Shown: piece after piece, positions 42,139-50,044 of the stretch
How positions within the stretch are numbered: the stretch's first letter is position 1
Layout: each line of letters starts with the position of its first letter
NCBI GenBank assembly: GCA_029866965.1
Contig: CP123444.1
Location: 599,501 to 663,500, forward strand
From: Flavobacteriaceae bacterium YJPT1-3
GTDB taxonomy: Bacteria; Bacteroidota; Bacteroidia; Flavobacteriales; Flavobacteriaceae
DNA: 64,000 bases
Direction of reading: 5' to 3'
The notes under the pieces: model-generated
What the model was told of the DNA's origin: nothing
Database searches by the model: none
What the model saw: only the letters and a program-made list of their open reading frames with translations
Program-made: the position numbers and the translations under genes

Positions 42139-43140
42139 TTAGTTGTTGGGCCAGTTACCCCAATTGCTGCAGTGTCCGGCATTGTCGGTCTTTTCAACCA
42201 CGCGTCGGGCTTGGGTATAGCCGGCATTCATCACCGCATAGGGTGCAAATTTAATTTTACCACTGTTGTTGGTAAATGCCTTACCAAAATGCGCCTGACT
42301 TAAAGCATGTCCGGTTTCGTGTAGCGCTACGGTTTCGAAATCAACAAAAGGACTTCCTAAAGTAGCATCCGGCGCATCCTGCCAGTTGTAACCGTTATTG
42401 TAATAGATCTCTTTGACGGCCACATCCCCTCTTCCATCGTTGTCGATGTCGTCATTCCAAACAAAGGTAAAGGCAACTCCAAGGATGTTAGGCGAACCTA
42501 AAACTCCGCTAAAGAAATTAGGAGGCAACATCCCTGCATGTACGATCACACCAGGGAAGAATCCACCGCTACCGCCAAATCCAAATAAACTAGACACAAA
42601 TCCAATGTCATTGGGGCTTACGCCTCCGCTTGGTAAAGTCAGTCCGTCTGAACAGGTCACTGCGTCCCAGGTGCTCATCGCACTGTTAATAGCAGGAATT
42701 GTGTTTAATCCGGAGGCGGTAATTGCCTGACTCCCATCAATAATATAAGGCACGGTTTCTCCGCCTAAATTTCTAGGATCGTTAGGCACATAGTCTGAAT
42801 TCAGTTGCTTATTCCCTCGGTCATTAAAAAAAACAGTAATCCCAGCCTCTCCTGCGCTGTAAACCTCCATTTTTTCTAGATGCAGACCATACTCCACTAA
42901 GGATTCATTAATGCTGGCTACATGCGCTTGCAATGCTTCTGTGGTATTGCCGCCATCCTTGGCAAGGATCGAACTTTTGAATTGTTGTATTTCAGTAGTC
43001 ATGGCTGCATCCATTTTGACTGGGGTCATTTTAGCAGTAAGATCCTGGTCTTCCGCAACCGTATAAACGTCTTCATTGTCTTGTTGACATCCCAGTAAGA
43101 GTAAAGCAGAGATGCCGGTTATGGTTAATAATTTTTTCAT
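42139..43140 (-). CDS. metzincin-type zinc metalloprotease, lipoprotein
   Basis: A 333-residue predicted lipoprotein (lipobox LLLGC, Cys18) with the zinc-binding motif HExxHxxxxxH (HETGHALSQAHFGKAF, near residue 280) and a Met-turn-like YAVMNAGYT 30 residues later. This fits the matrixin-like M10 group of metzincins. It should act at the cell surface or in the periplasm; the substrate is unknown. It is a single-gene unit with a terminator downstream. The interval behind its start (43141-43340) shows no gene; a -7-like TATTTTTA is visible near its start. Confidence 0.86.
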   Translation of the reverse strand: MKKLLTITGISALLLLGCQQDNEDVYTVAEDQDLTAKMTPVKMDAAMTTEIQQFKSSILAKDGGNTTEALQAHVASINESLVEYGLHLEKMEVYSAGEAGITVFFNDRGNKQLNSDYVPNDPRNLGGETVPYIIDGSQAITASGLNTIPAINSAMSTWDAVTCSDGLTLPSGGVSPNDIGFVSSLFGFGGSGGFFPGVIVHAGMLPPNFFSGVLGSPNILGVAFTFVWNDDIDNDGRGDVAVKEIYYNNGYNWQDAPDATLGSPFVDFETVALHETGHALSQAHFGKAFTNNSGKIKFAPYAVMNAGYTQARRVVEKTDNAGHCSNWGNWPNN

Positions 43141-43347
43141 TGAATTTGATTTTAATTAGAATGGATTTAAAAATAATCTGAATGTATTAGATACAGATTC
43201 CTGAATATTAGTTATCTAGAAAAATAGGGAATAAAAACCGAATACCCACAGAATCAATGTGCCTTTCGGGTAATGAATTAAACAATCCTCAATACAGAAA
43301 AACTACCGGCAGTATTCTGTAACAGAATAAATATGTCCTAAACACCA

Positions 43348-43377
43348 ACAAAAAAAGGCCTCTATCAAAAGAGACCT
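43348..43377 (-). terminator. terminator downstream of dabA
   Basis: The minus-strand stem AGGTCTCT / AGAGGCCT (one G-T pair) is followed by a run of seven T. It lies 46 bp after the dabA stop. Confidence 0.85.
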
Positions 43378-43422
43378 TTTTTTTGCGGTCAGATCCATGT
43401 CGCAAGGGTACTGACCGCACCC

Positions 43423-45798
43423 CTAAACGGTAAGTACTTCAATCACTTCGGTCTCGTTGGCGACGGCATCCACCTTCTGCGGCAACGGTTCTGTTCCTAT
43501 CTTTTTCCAAACACCATCCACGCAGTAGCGTTTTACCTGATTGTTCTCGGTTGGGTCCATGACCAACAGATAGATCCATGCGTTATCCAACAGTTGTTTT
43601 ACGGCCGGATTGCGCTCCAGAATTTGGCTAATTCGTTGTGCCGGAGCTTGAATCAAAACAGAAAGTCGTAGTGGCTGGTGGTACAGCTCATCATCATTTT
43701 GCTGCAGCGACTGCAAGGGCAGGCCAAACTTGAGATCCCCCCCATTCCCCTGTACCAGACCAAATTTCCCGGTGATGTTCTGGGTAATTTTTGATCCCCC
43801 TCCAAAGCGATCGTTATCTACGGTCGAGAAGTAATAGTGATTATTGATCCATTGGGTCACGGTCATCGGCCCCTGCATGATCCCTTCCAGGGCTTTGCCT
43901 TCGGTATCGTCCTCCCAATCATAAGAGTGAAGGAAGCATCGTCCTTCCAGATCCAGGTGTTGGGTCAGTGAGCGTGGTCCCACCACAAAGCCAGCATTTC
44001 GGGCCAGTCCCCATTCCGGGCGGGTATCTGCCCAATCGTTAGCTTTGCCTTCTGCAGTGGCAATGCTTCGTTCAGTACCCAGACGCGCTTGAGTAGCTGC
44101 TTGTTGTGCCTGTTTCAAATGCTGCTTAAGCGCCTGCAGTTGTTGTTGATGGGTAGCAGGCACCTCCGCGTCAAACAATTCGATCGCATCGGTAGTTGTG
44201 TTGTGCTCTGCACCTATAAACACCGTGTCCTCGGGTATATCGTAATAGGGTCTAAGGGCTTCTCTCACTTTCGTGGAATTAGCCATACGGGCCAACATCC
44301 GGGCATTATGCCTACCAGGGCTCGCTGCACAGGCCCCGCAATCAAGGCTTGAGCCATACGGGTTATTCGCGGTATGGCTGCCGTGTCCGGCGAAAACAAC
44401 CAAAGGGGCAAACTCTTTCCAGCCGGTCAGATCAAAGGCTGATTTGACGATGCCTACTTGCTCGTCCACAGATAGACTTGTTTCAAGCTCTGCGGAGGAG
44501 GCAGCATGAAGAATAGGGTCGCAGTGGGATTCGTAAGAACTGCTGTTCTTTTGCTTGCTGCGGAATAAGGCTCCCGGAAAGAGGGTTCGCGCAAGCATAG
44601 CGAGTCCGTAATAAAAGCCCGAGCCTTCCACAAAGCCAAAGGCTGAAGGCAGCATATTCTTCATACGTCTCAGGAAGTAATCCGCGAAATGACGGTGTTC
44701 TACCCGTTTCTGATGCTTTTTGTAGGCTGCGCCCCGCTCTGGTTTAGGGCGTTCACTCATCAGGTAGGCCGATCCTACGATAGGCGGACACGATTTGCGC
44801 TGAAGTCCCGTATCCGGATTCTTGTAATCCATAGCGATCCCGAAAAATCCCGCATAGCCAAAGGTTTCATAGTTGCCCTGAGCTTCCACATGCCGGCGGA
44901 TGGCCTCCGATCGTGTATCGATACAAAAGACCAGTTGTGCCTCTGCGCGTTTGCCTGGTGTAGAGTCTTTTAGATGTTCTTCTCGCCCGTTTTGTAACTG
45001 CTCCACCAGATCCTGCTGCCAGCTGGCTTCCCAGGCTCGCAGCCAGATCAGTTGCAGATCGTGGTTCGATGAGGTTGTCTTGTTCGGAACAGGAAGCACT
45101 TGTTCTCCCCAATGTTTAGCAATAAATAGTCGAACGGCGAGATAGTCTTTCAATTCCAGGGGGAAGGCTTGCTGCCAGACGGTTTCCTGTTCGCTGCGAT
45201 ACTTGATGTAACCGGTCCAACCGGGTAGCGCAGACAAGTGATAGCGGAGGATCTCGTCAACTTCTTTTGCTGAATTCCCTTTGAGCATTTCCTCCAAGGC
45301 AGCCGTGGCCGTTTTTGGTAAGGAAGCCCGACCCAAATTCAATTCCTGATCATAAGGGGCCAGCGCACTCCACGCTTTAAAGAAACCCTGCTCTTTACCG
45401 GGCATTTGCCATTCTGCTAATCCTTCATCCAGGAAAGCGGATAGCCACTTTATCATCATGCGATCCAATCGAGCATTCTCATGGAGCCCTTCACGCTGGG
45501 TTTCGCGCTCCAGCTGTTCCAGATAATAGGCTGGAGTGGCTGTAAAGCCCCCGGCTTGTAGTAGTGGAGACAAGACCTCTGGTTTAATGGCTCCTTGTTC
45601 CCAGGCCTGGCGAAACGCTCGTGCAGAAGGGAACACCGAAGCCTGAAAACGTTGAGCGGCTTGATCTACTGCTTGTTTAAAGGGTTGGTTTTCAAACCCG
45701 CTCAAGGGGTTTGAGGTAACGTAAGTGTAGAGTGGCCAAGTGATCGCCACTTCTTGAGCAGCTTGATCCAGTTGTTTTGAAAGGGTACTTAAGTGCAT
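43423..45798 (-). CDS. dabA: DabA-type inorganic carbon uptake subunit (DUF2309)
   Basis: A 791-residue protein matching DUF2309/DabA. It shows the zinc-site segments VFCIDTRSEAIRRHVE (cysteine and aspartate, near residue 325) and GHGSHTANNPYGSSLDCGAC (histidine and cysteine, near residue 490), which form a beta-carbonic-anhydrase-like centre. With DabB it forms an energy-driven complex that converts CO2 to bicarbonate in the cytoplasm. The ATG at 45798 begins the family homology; the longer frame to 45864 would lie inside dabB. Four bp separate it from the dabB stop. Confidence 0.93.
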   Translation of the reverse strand: MHLSTLSKQLDQAAQEVAITWPLYTYVTSNPLSGFENQPFKQAVDQAAQRFQASVFPSARAFRQAWEQGAIKPEVLSPLLQAGGFTATPAYYLEQLERETQREGLHENARLDRMMIKWLSAFLDEGLAEWQMPGKEQGFFKAWSALAPYDQELNLGRASLPKTATAALEEMLKGNSAKEVDEILRYHLSALPGWTGYIKYRSEQETVWQQAFPLELKDYLAVRLFIAKHWGEQVLPVPNKTTSSNHDLQLIWLRAWEASWQQDLVEQLQNGREEHLKDSTPGKRAEAQLVFCIDTRSEAIRRHVEAQGNYETFGYAGFFGIAMDYKNPDTGLQRKSCPPIVGSAYLMSERPKPERGAAYKKHQKRVEHRHFADYFLRRMKNMLPSAFGFVEGSGFYYGLAMLARTLFPGALFRSKQKNSSSYESHCDPILHAASSAELETSLSVDEQVGIVKSAFDLTGWKEFAPLVVFAGHGSHTANNPYGSSLDCGACAASPGRHNARMLARMANSTKVREALRPYYDIPEDTVFIGAEHNTTTDAIELFDAEVPATHQQQLQALKQHLKQAQQAATQARLGTERSIATAEGKANDWADTRPEWGLARNAGFVVGPRSLTQHLDLEGRCFLHSYDWEDDTEGKALEGIMQGPMTVTQWINNHYYFSTVDNDRFGGGSKITQNITGKFGLVQGNGGDLKFGLPLQSLQQNDDELYHQPLRLSVLIQAPAQRISQILERNPAVKQLLDNAWIYLLVMDPTENNQVKRYCVDGVWKKIGTEPLPQKVDAVANETEVIEVLTV

Positions 45799-45802
45799 GA
45801 GT

Positions 45803-47275
45803 TTAAGATTTATAGTGGAGTACAGATTGTTTGCCGGGTTGCGATAAATTGAGCAACTTGACATAAAGCCAGGGTACTCGTTGATACAAGCCCAATTTCA
45901 TGAGGAAGAATCCAATTAAGAACACAAGGCCGAATACCACCTGGGTGATGGTTAGAGGCACTGGGGAAGCTACCATGGGCATATCGGCCATAAGCACGGT
46001 AACCCCATTATAGAACAAGGCATACAGACCAATCCCCGAGATGAACAATACTGCAGGCACCGTGAGCTTCTGTTTCCAGTTCAGGTGCTGCTGCTTAACC
46101 ATGTTATAGGTAACCTGCCCCACCGTGATCGCTACGATAAGGGTAAGAAATATACTACTATCCCAAGCCCAGCTCTTTCCGGTCCAGTACATGAATAATA
46201 CTGCGCCCAAGGCTCCAAAGAGGAGGACCACTAAGGCCTGAATTGGCTGAATACGAATGGCTGGATGCTTTTGCGGCGTGCCTTGAGCCACTTCTTCGCC
46301 GGAGGATAGGAATAAGTAGGCTTTATAGAAGCCGTGTAAGATCAAGTGGACAATGGCCGCGTTGAAAAATCCAAGACCGCACTGCATGATCATAAAGCCC
46401 ATTTGAGCGATGGTCGAACAAGCCAATTTTTGCTTGACATTAACTTGCAGCAGTTTGGTGAATTGGGCCAGGATGGCCGTCATTCCACCAATGATGAGCA
46501 ACAAGGATAAGGTTCCAGAACCAAAGAATACCGGAGCAAGCAGGGCCAATAAAATACCGCCTCCATTGACAAAGCCTGCATGCATCAGTGCAGAAGCCGG
46601 GGTAGGCGCTGTCATGGCGGAGAGCAACCAGCGGTGAAAAGGGTAGATCGCCGACTGTACGACCGCAGCAGTAATGATGCATAAGGCCGAAAATAACAAC
46701 ACATAAAAGGGTATAGTAGTTATTTTTTGGACCAGTCGGTCAATTGTAAAGGCTCCACTTTGAGCTGCCAAAGTGAGTAGGCCTATGCTGAGCAGCACAG
46801 TGCACAGTACAAAGTAGCGTCGTGTAAAACGCTCGGCGGCCCTGGCTTCTCCCCACTGCGATTGAATACCAATGAGTCGGGACATAAAGAAGCCCATCAA
46901 GCCCCAGCAACCAATAAATAAAAGCAGGTGGTTGGACAGCACCAAAAGCATTACCGAAAGGGTAAAGCCTAGCAGAAAGCTGAAAAAAGCCGACTGCCTC
47001 TTAAATCCATCCAGGTACTTCTTGGCAAAACTGCTGATCGCGGCCCCGAAAAAACTTACGACCGTCCAGATCAGTACGGTAAATGTTGAAAGCCTTATCC
47101 AGGAATCTGGCTGCGTATCGATCGGGTTGACCCAGACGATCCCCAGCAGGAATAGATTAATGATAAAAACGATCCAGAGCAGGGTCTCTACAACGCTACT
47201 GCTGCGCTTGTTCTTGACTTGGGCGCCCCTTAAGCTCGATTGTTGATGTTTCATGTAGGTGGTATGTGGTTTCAT
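45803..47275 (-). CDS. dabB: DabB-type proton-conducting membrane subunit (NuoL/ND5-like)
   Basis: A 490-residue membrane protein with about a dozen TM segments, of the proton-conducting transporter family (ND5/NuoL/MrpA-like). The segment HAGFVNGGGILLALL and the SAIYPFHRWLLSAMTAPTPASA region (split near residue 215) are the conserved proton-channel helices with lysine or histidine. DabB anchors DabA and provides the cation gradient for inorganic carbon uptake. The start at 47275 is used; an ATG at 47254 is also possible. It lies between three small genes and dabA in one operon. Confidence 0.92.
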   Translation of the reverse strand: MKPHTTYMKHQQSSLRGAQVKNKRSSSVVETLLWIVFIINLFLLGIVWVNPIDTQPDSWIRLSTFTVLIWTVVSFFGAAISSFAKKYLDGFKRQSAFFSFLLGFTLSVMLLVLSNHLLLFIGCWGLMGFFMSRLIGIQSQWGEARAAERFTRRYFVLCTVLLSIGLLTLAAQSGAFTIDRLVQKITTIPFYVLLFSALCIITAAVVQSAIYPFHRWLLSAMTAPTPASALMHAGFVNGGGILLALLAPVFFGSGTLSLLLIIGGMTAILAQFTKLLQVNVKQKLACSTIAQMGFMIMQCGLGFFNAAIVHLILHGFYKAYLFLSSGEEVAQGTPQKHPAIRIQPIQALVVLLFGALGAVLFMYWTGKSWAWDSSIFLTLIVAITVGQVTYNMVKQQHLNWKQKLTVPAVLFISGIGLYALFYNGVTVLMADMPMVASPVPLTITQVVFGLVFLIGFFLMKLGLYQRVPWLYVKLLNLSQPGKQSVLHYKS

Positions 47276-47313
47276 AATTGATAGTTCAGCACGACACGAC
47301 GAAGCGTCATTTC

Positions 47314-47631
47314 TTACTCAGGGCAACGAACTGTTCTCAACTGCATGCCGGAGCCGGAAGCTTCCAGTTCCCGTATTTGAAAACTGCTGCTGATTTCCAG
47401 GCGCACGCCTCTGCGATGCGCACTCAGGATCAATTCTTGAATATGCTGCTTAGCCTGGCGAAGCTGTTCCAGGGATGATAAATCCTGTTCGCACGGGAGC
47501 TGGCCTGTCTTTTTGGCCCGGTCACACTTGGCGCGGAGAAATTTAATTTTCTCATTGATTAGCAGAATCAGCAATTCGGCACCCTCAATTGGGCTATAGT
47601 TGCCTTGAAAGAAAGAAATAGATGCTCCCAT
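47314..47631 (-). CDS. small protein of the dab operon, paralogue of the 47883-48191 protein
   Basis: A 105-residue protein that I do not recognise. It aligns along its length with the other small protein of the operon: ISFFQGNYSPIEGAELLILLINEKIKF here against IELVKGEFTPAEASDVVCALIDEKINF there (each about 26 residues), then a cysteine-containing linker (QLPCE / DHHCE) and an amphipathic helix. There is no signal peptide or membrane segment. It is 38 bp upstream of dabB. A regulatory or assembly role with the Dab complex is an inference from position. Confidence 0.72.
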   Translation of the reverse strand: MGASISFFQGNYSPIEGAELLILLINEKIKFLRAKCDRAKKTGQLPCEQDLSSLEQLRQAKQHIQELILSAHRRGVRLEISSSFQIRELEASGSGMQLRTVRCPE

Positions 47632-47643
47632 AGGAAACCGTGC

Positions 47644-47835
47644 TTACTTGCTTCTTTTTAGTTGAAGTTCCCGCATTTGTTCTTTCATTCTCGCTAGAAA
47701 AACAACGGAGAAGATGAAGGTACACACGATGATTCGGTCGAAATACACTGAGCCTTCGAAATAAGAGACCAGGGTGAGCGCCGCTAAAGCAAGCATACCG
47801 AGTAAGGGTAGGACAATGGATTTGAAAAAAGACAT
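47644..47835 (-). CDS. small two-TM protein of the dab operon
   Basis: A 63-residue membrane protein with two segments (IVLPLLGMLALAALTLVSYF and IIVCTFIFSVVFLARM) and a basic C-terminus (RELQLKRSK). It is 12 bp upstream of the next small gene and in line with dabB and dabA. The function is unknown; it may associate with the DabB membrane subunit. Confidence 0.65.
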   Translation of the reverse strand: MSFFKSIVLPLLGMLALAALTLVSYFEGSVYFDRIIVCTFIFSVVFLARMKEQMRELQLKRSK

Positions 47836-47882
47836 AAACTAAAATTTAAGTGTATGAATAAATGGCGAAAAGAAAACCCTGG

Positions 47883-48191
47883 TTAGTCGGCCAGGGAGAT
47901 TTTAAGTGTTCCTTCTATTTTTAAACATTGACCCAATCCTCGAGTCTTGGCGATAAAAGCTCGCGCAATGCGTTTCTCTTCTTCCAATTCTTTAATCCGT
48001 CCATCCAGCGGGGCAGTTTCACAATGGTGGTCCCCCTCCCATTGCTGAAGACGTTGCAATTTATGGAAGTTGATCTTTTCATCAATCAAGGCACAGACGA
48101 CATCACTGGCCTCCGCCGGAGTGAATTCTCCTTTGACCAGTTCGATTTCTTGCTGTGCTTGTGCGGTAGGTGTTAAGACTGCTGTTTTCAT
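47883..48191 (-). CDS. small protein of the dab operon, first gene
   Basis: A 102-residue protein that I do not recognise, paralogous to the 47314-47631 product (shared GxF/YxPxE motif and the L-I-D/N-E-K-I-x-F block, near residue 35-42). It is soluble, with a charged helical middle (KELEEEKRIARAFIAKT) and a beta-like end (LKIEGTLKISL). It begins the dab transcript and is divergent from the LysR regulator, so it probably responds to inorganic carbon status like the rest of the operon. The exact role is unknown. Confidence 0.7.
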   Translation of the reverse strand: MKTAVLTPTAQAQQEIELVKGEFTPAEASDVVCALIDEKINFHKLQRLQQWEGDHHCETAPLDGRIKELEEEKRIARAFIAKTRGLGQCLKIEGTLKISLAD

Positions 48192-48233
48192 AGATACACG
48201 TTTTTACGGTTTTGTTTGGTGTTAAAATCGAGG

Positions 48234-48292
48234 CAAAGATGAATCATCATCAGCATATAATTTTATTTATATTTGTTATTAAATACATTAAT
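48234..48292. promoter_or_regulatory. divergent dab operon / LysR promoter region with LysR-type box
   Basis: The dab side has a -7-like CATCTTTG on the minus strand (48241-48234). The LysR side has a perfect TATATTTG at 48268-48275. ATTAA-N5-TTAAT (48278-48292) is a T-N11-A LysR-type box between this -7 box and the ATG at 48300, so binding could repress the lysR gene itself. An interrupted palindrome GATGA-A-TCATC (48238-48248) overlaps the dab -7 element. Confidence 0.65.
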
Positions 48293-48299
48293 ATTTTTT

Positions 48300-49223
48300 A
48301 TGAATTACACCTTGCACCAACTTCAGATTTTCTTGAAAATCGCCGAACTGCAAAGCATCACCAAGGCCTCGGAGGAACTTTATTTAACCCAGCCGGCGGT
48401 GTCCATTCAACTCAAAAATTTTCAGGATCAGTTTCCAATTCCCTTGACCGAAGTGGTTGGAAGAAAGCTTTACATCACCGATTTTGGAAAGGAAATTGCC
48501 ATTGCTGCAGAGCGTATCCTGAACGAGGTACACGCCATTAATTATCGCCTATCTGCCTTCCAGGGGGAGTTGTCCGGGAGGATCAAAATCTCGGTGGCCT
48601 CCACCGGAAAATACGTGATGCCCTATTTTCTGGCTGATTTTATGCGGGATAACCCCGGGGTCGAATTGCAAATGGATGTGACCAACAAGACCCGTGTGGT
48701 GGAAAGTTTAGAGAAAAATGAGATCGATTTTGCCTTGGTATCCGTACTGCCAGAGCATTTGAAGATCGAACGGGTGGAACTCATGCCTAATAAACTGTTT
48801 TACGTAAGCAGTGATCGAATTTTAATTAAAGGAAAGCCTACCAAAAAGAAACGCTTTGAAGAAGTGCCGCTCATTTATCGCGAGCAAGGCTCTGCTACCC
48901 GAAACGCCATGGAACACTTTATCAACAAGAACAACTTTAAAGTACGCAAGAAAATAGAACTCACTTCCAATGAAGCGGTGAAGCAAGCTGTGGTTTCGGG
49001 CTTGGGCTGTTCCATCATGCCGTTGATTGGGATCAAAAACGAACTCAAGAATAAGGATGTAAAGATCATTCCCATGCGGGGGCTTCCCATCGTCACTACC
49101 TGGAACTTAGTCTGGCTCAGTGCCAAGAAGTTATCTCCGGCAGCCAAGGCCTATTTATCTTTTCTGGAGGCTGAAAAACAACGCATCACGACCGAATTAT
49201 TCTCATGGATTGAAGAATTCTAA
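48300..49223 (+). CDS. LysR-family transcriptional regulator of the dab operon
   Basis: A 307-residue regulator with an N-terminal winged helix-turn-helix (LHQLQIFLKIAELQSITKAS, then LTQPAVSIQLKNFQ, about 1-60) and a C-terminal substrate-binding fold (GRIKISVASTGKYVMPYFLADF from about residue 90). It is divergent from the inorganic-carbon operon, like CbbR/CcmR-type regulators that sense carbon metabolites. The ATG at 48300 is used; the longer frame to 48273 overlaps the -7 box. Its identity as the dab regulator is an inference from position. Confidence 0.88.
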   Translation: MNYTLHQLQIFLKIAELQSITKASEELYLTQPAVSIQLKNFQDQFPIPLTEVVGRKLYITDFGKEIAIAAERILNEVHAINYRLSAFQGELSGRIKISVASTGKYVMPYFLADFMRDNPGVELQMDVTNKTRVVESLEKNEIDFALVSVLPEHLKIERVELMPNKLFYVSSDRILIKGKPTKKKRFEEVPLIYREQGSATRNAMEHFINKNNFKVRKKIELTSNEAVKQAVVSGLGCSIMPLIGIKNELKNKDVKIIPMRGLPIVTTWNLVWLSAKKLSPAAKAYLSFLEAEKQRITTELFSWIEEF

Positions 49224-49270
49224 ATCCCGGACCGCTCTAAAGGTCATTTTTGCTGCTCGACCATAAAAAA

Positions 49271-49292
49271 AGCCCTCACTTACGTGAAGGCT
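49271..49292 (-). terminator. terminator hairpin, copy A (distal)
   Basis: The minus-strand stem AGCCTTCAC / GTGAGGGCT is followed by seven T. It is nearly identical to the hairpin at 49394-49415, so the tRNA-Leu has two terminators in tandem, 120 bp apart. The repeat extends to about 40 bp (49265-49304 and 49389-49427). Confidence 0.8.
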
Positions 49293-49393
49293 TCCCTCAT
49301 GTACCCTTCGATTGTACTCAGGGCAGCGCTCCAGGACGGGTCCCATAAAACGGGAGTAAACACCAGTCCCGTGTTGTTGCAAGGCAACAAAAA

Positions 49394-49415
49394 AGCCCTC
49401 ACTTGCGTGAAGGCT
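49394..49415 (-). terminator. terminator hairpin, copy B (proximal to tRNA-Leu)
   Basis: The same stem as copy A with GCAA in place of GTAA in the loop, followed by six T. It lies 10 bp after the end of tRNA-Leu. Confidence 0.82.
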
Positions 49416-49424
49416 TCCCTCGTG

Positions 49425-49508
49425 TACTCGGGACGGGACTTGAACCCGTACGAACTAATGTTCATTGGATTTTAAGTCCAACGTGTCTACCAATTCCACC
49501 ACCCGAGC
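49425..49508 (-). tRNA. tRNA-Leu (UAA)
   Basis: On the minus strand, GCTCGGG pairs with CCCGAGT (one G-U pair) as the acceptor stem. The anticodon stem TTGGA/TCCAA encloses CTTAAAA (anticodon TAA). A long variable arm (GAAC-ATTA-GTTC) and the T-arm ACGGG-TTCAAGT-CCCGT mark a class II tRNA. CCA is not encoded. Confidence 0.93.
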
Positions 49509-49545
49509 ATGGTATCTTTCTACTATTCATGCCTTAAATAAAAAA

Positions 49546-49562
49546 CTCCGGACCTGCCGGAG
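49546..49562 (-). terminator. terminator after the tRNA-Gly region
   Basis: The minus-strand stem CTCCGG / CCGGAG (5-nt loop) is followed by TTTTTTATTT. It separates the tRNA-Gly repeats from tRNA-Leu. Confidence 0.75.
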
Positions 49563-49634
49563 CATCCTGTTACAGGCACTTTTTTTATTATAAGCCGGCT
49601 GAGATCCGTTTTGTGGAATCGCCACCGCTTTGGA

Positions 49635-49742
49635 GCGAAAGACGGGATTTGAACCCCTGCCTGCCGGCAGGCAGGCGCGACCTGGGTCGCGTCTTTATAA
49701 CTCAAACTCCCCAATCTCATTATTGAGAAGATCTTGTTTTGA
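49635..49742. repeat. 108-bp repeat, copy 1, with tRNA-Gly fragment and 20-bp palindrome
   Basis: The unit begins with the 3' end of tRNA-Gly (through 49656), then the 20-bp palindrome CCTGCCTGCCGGCAGGCAGG (49656-49675), then a GCGACC-TG-GGTCGC hairpin and a spacer containing CTCATTATTGAG. It is repeated directly at 49743-49850 with one base different (ATTATT / CTTATT). A third partial copy of the start is the true tRNA-Gly gene. Confidence 0.9.
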
Positions 49743-49850
49743 GCGAAAGACGGGATTTGAACCCCTGCCTGCCGGCAGGCAGGCGCGACCTGGGTCGCGT
49801 CTTTATAACTCAAACTCCCCAATCTCCTTATTGAGAAGATCTTGTTTTGA
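49743..49850. repeat. 108-bp repeat, copy 2, with tRNA-Gly fragment and 20-bp palindrome
   Basis: Tandem copy of the preceding unit; its palindrome is at 49764-49783. Relative to the tRNA gene, the fragment has a 20-bp insertion exactly between GAACCC and GCGACC (T-arm), and homology stops a few bases later, so these are broken tRNA copies rather than genes. Confidence 0.9.
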
Positions 49851-49921
49851 GCGAAAGACGGGATTTGAACCCGCGACCCTCACCTTGGCAAGGTGATGCT
49901 CTACCCCTGAGCTACTTTCGC
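49850..49921 (-). tRNA. tRNA-Gly (GCC)
   Basis: On the minus strand, the acceptor GCGAAAG pairs with CTTTCGC. The D-arm is TAGCTCAGGGGTAGAGCA, the anticodon stem TCACC/GGTGA encloses TTGCCAA (anticodon GCC), and the T-arm is GCGGG-TTCAAAT-CCCGT. CCA is not encoded. The 72-nt molecule is complete. The sequence that follows its 3' end is the pair of 108-bp repeats. Confidence 0.95.
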
Positions 49922-50044
49922 ATTATTTCAAGCACTGTCGCTTCACGCTTCTGCGGGTGCAAATTTACATTATTTCTCATTTTTACAAAGACAAAACGGA
50001 AAAATATTCGACCCACTAAACGATCTCTTACACCAGCTTTCACG

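Noticed and set aside
43141-43340. Possible gene or small RNA in the gap upstream of the metalloprotease
   Set aside because: The stretch is AT-rich with no extended frame, no stable hairpin and only promoter-like elements.
49635-49850. CRISPR array from the repeated 108-bp units
   Set aside because: Only two copies of the whole unit, repeats contain tRNA sequence, no spacers and no cas genes.
49634-49921. tRNA-Gly 3'-end duplications as attachment sites of an integrated element
   Set aside because: No integrase, no element between the repeats (108 bp only), and the copies are tandem rather than flanking a foreign region.
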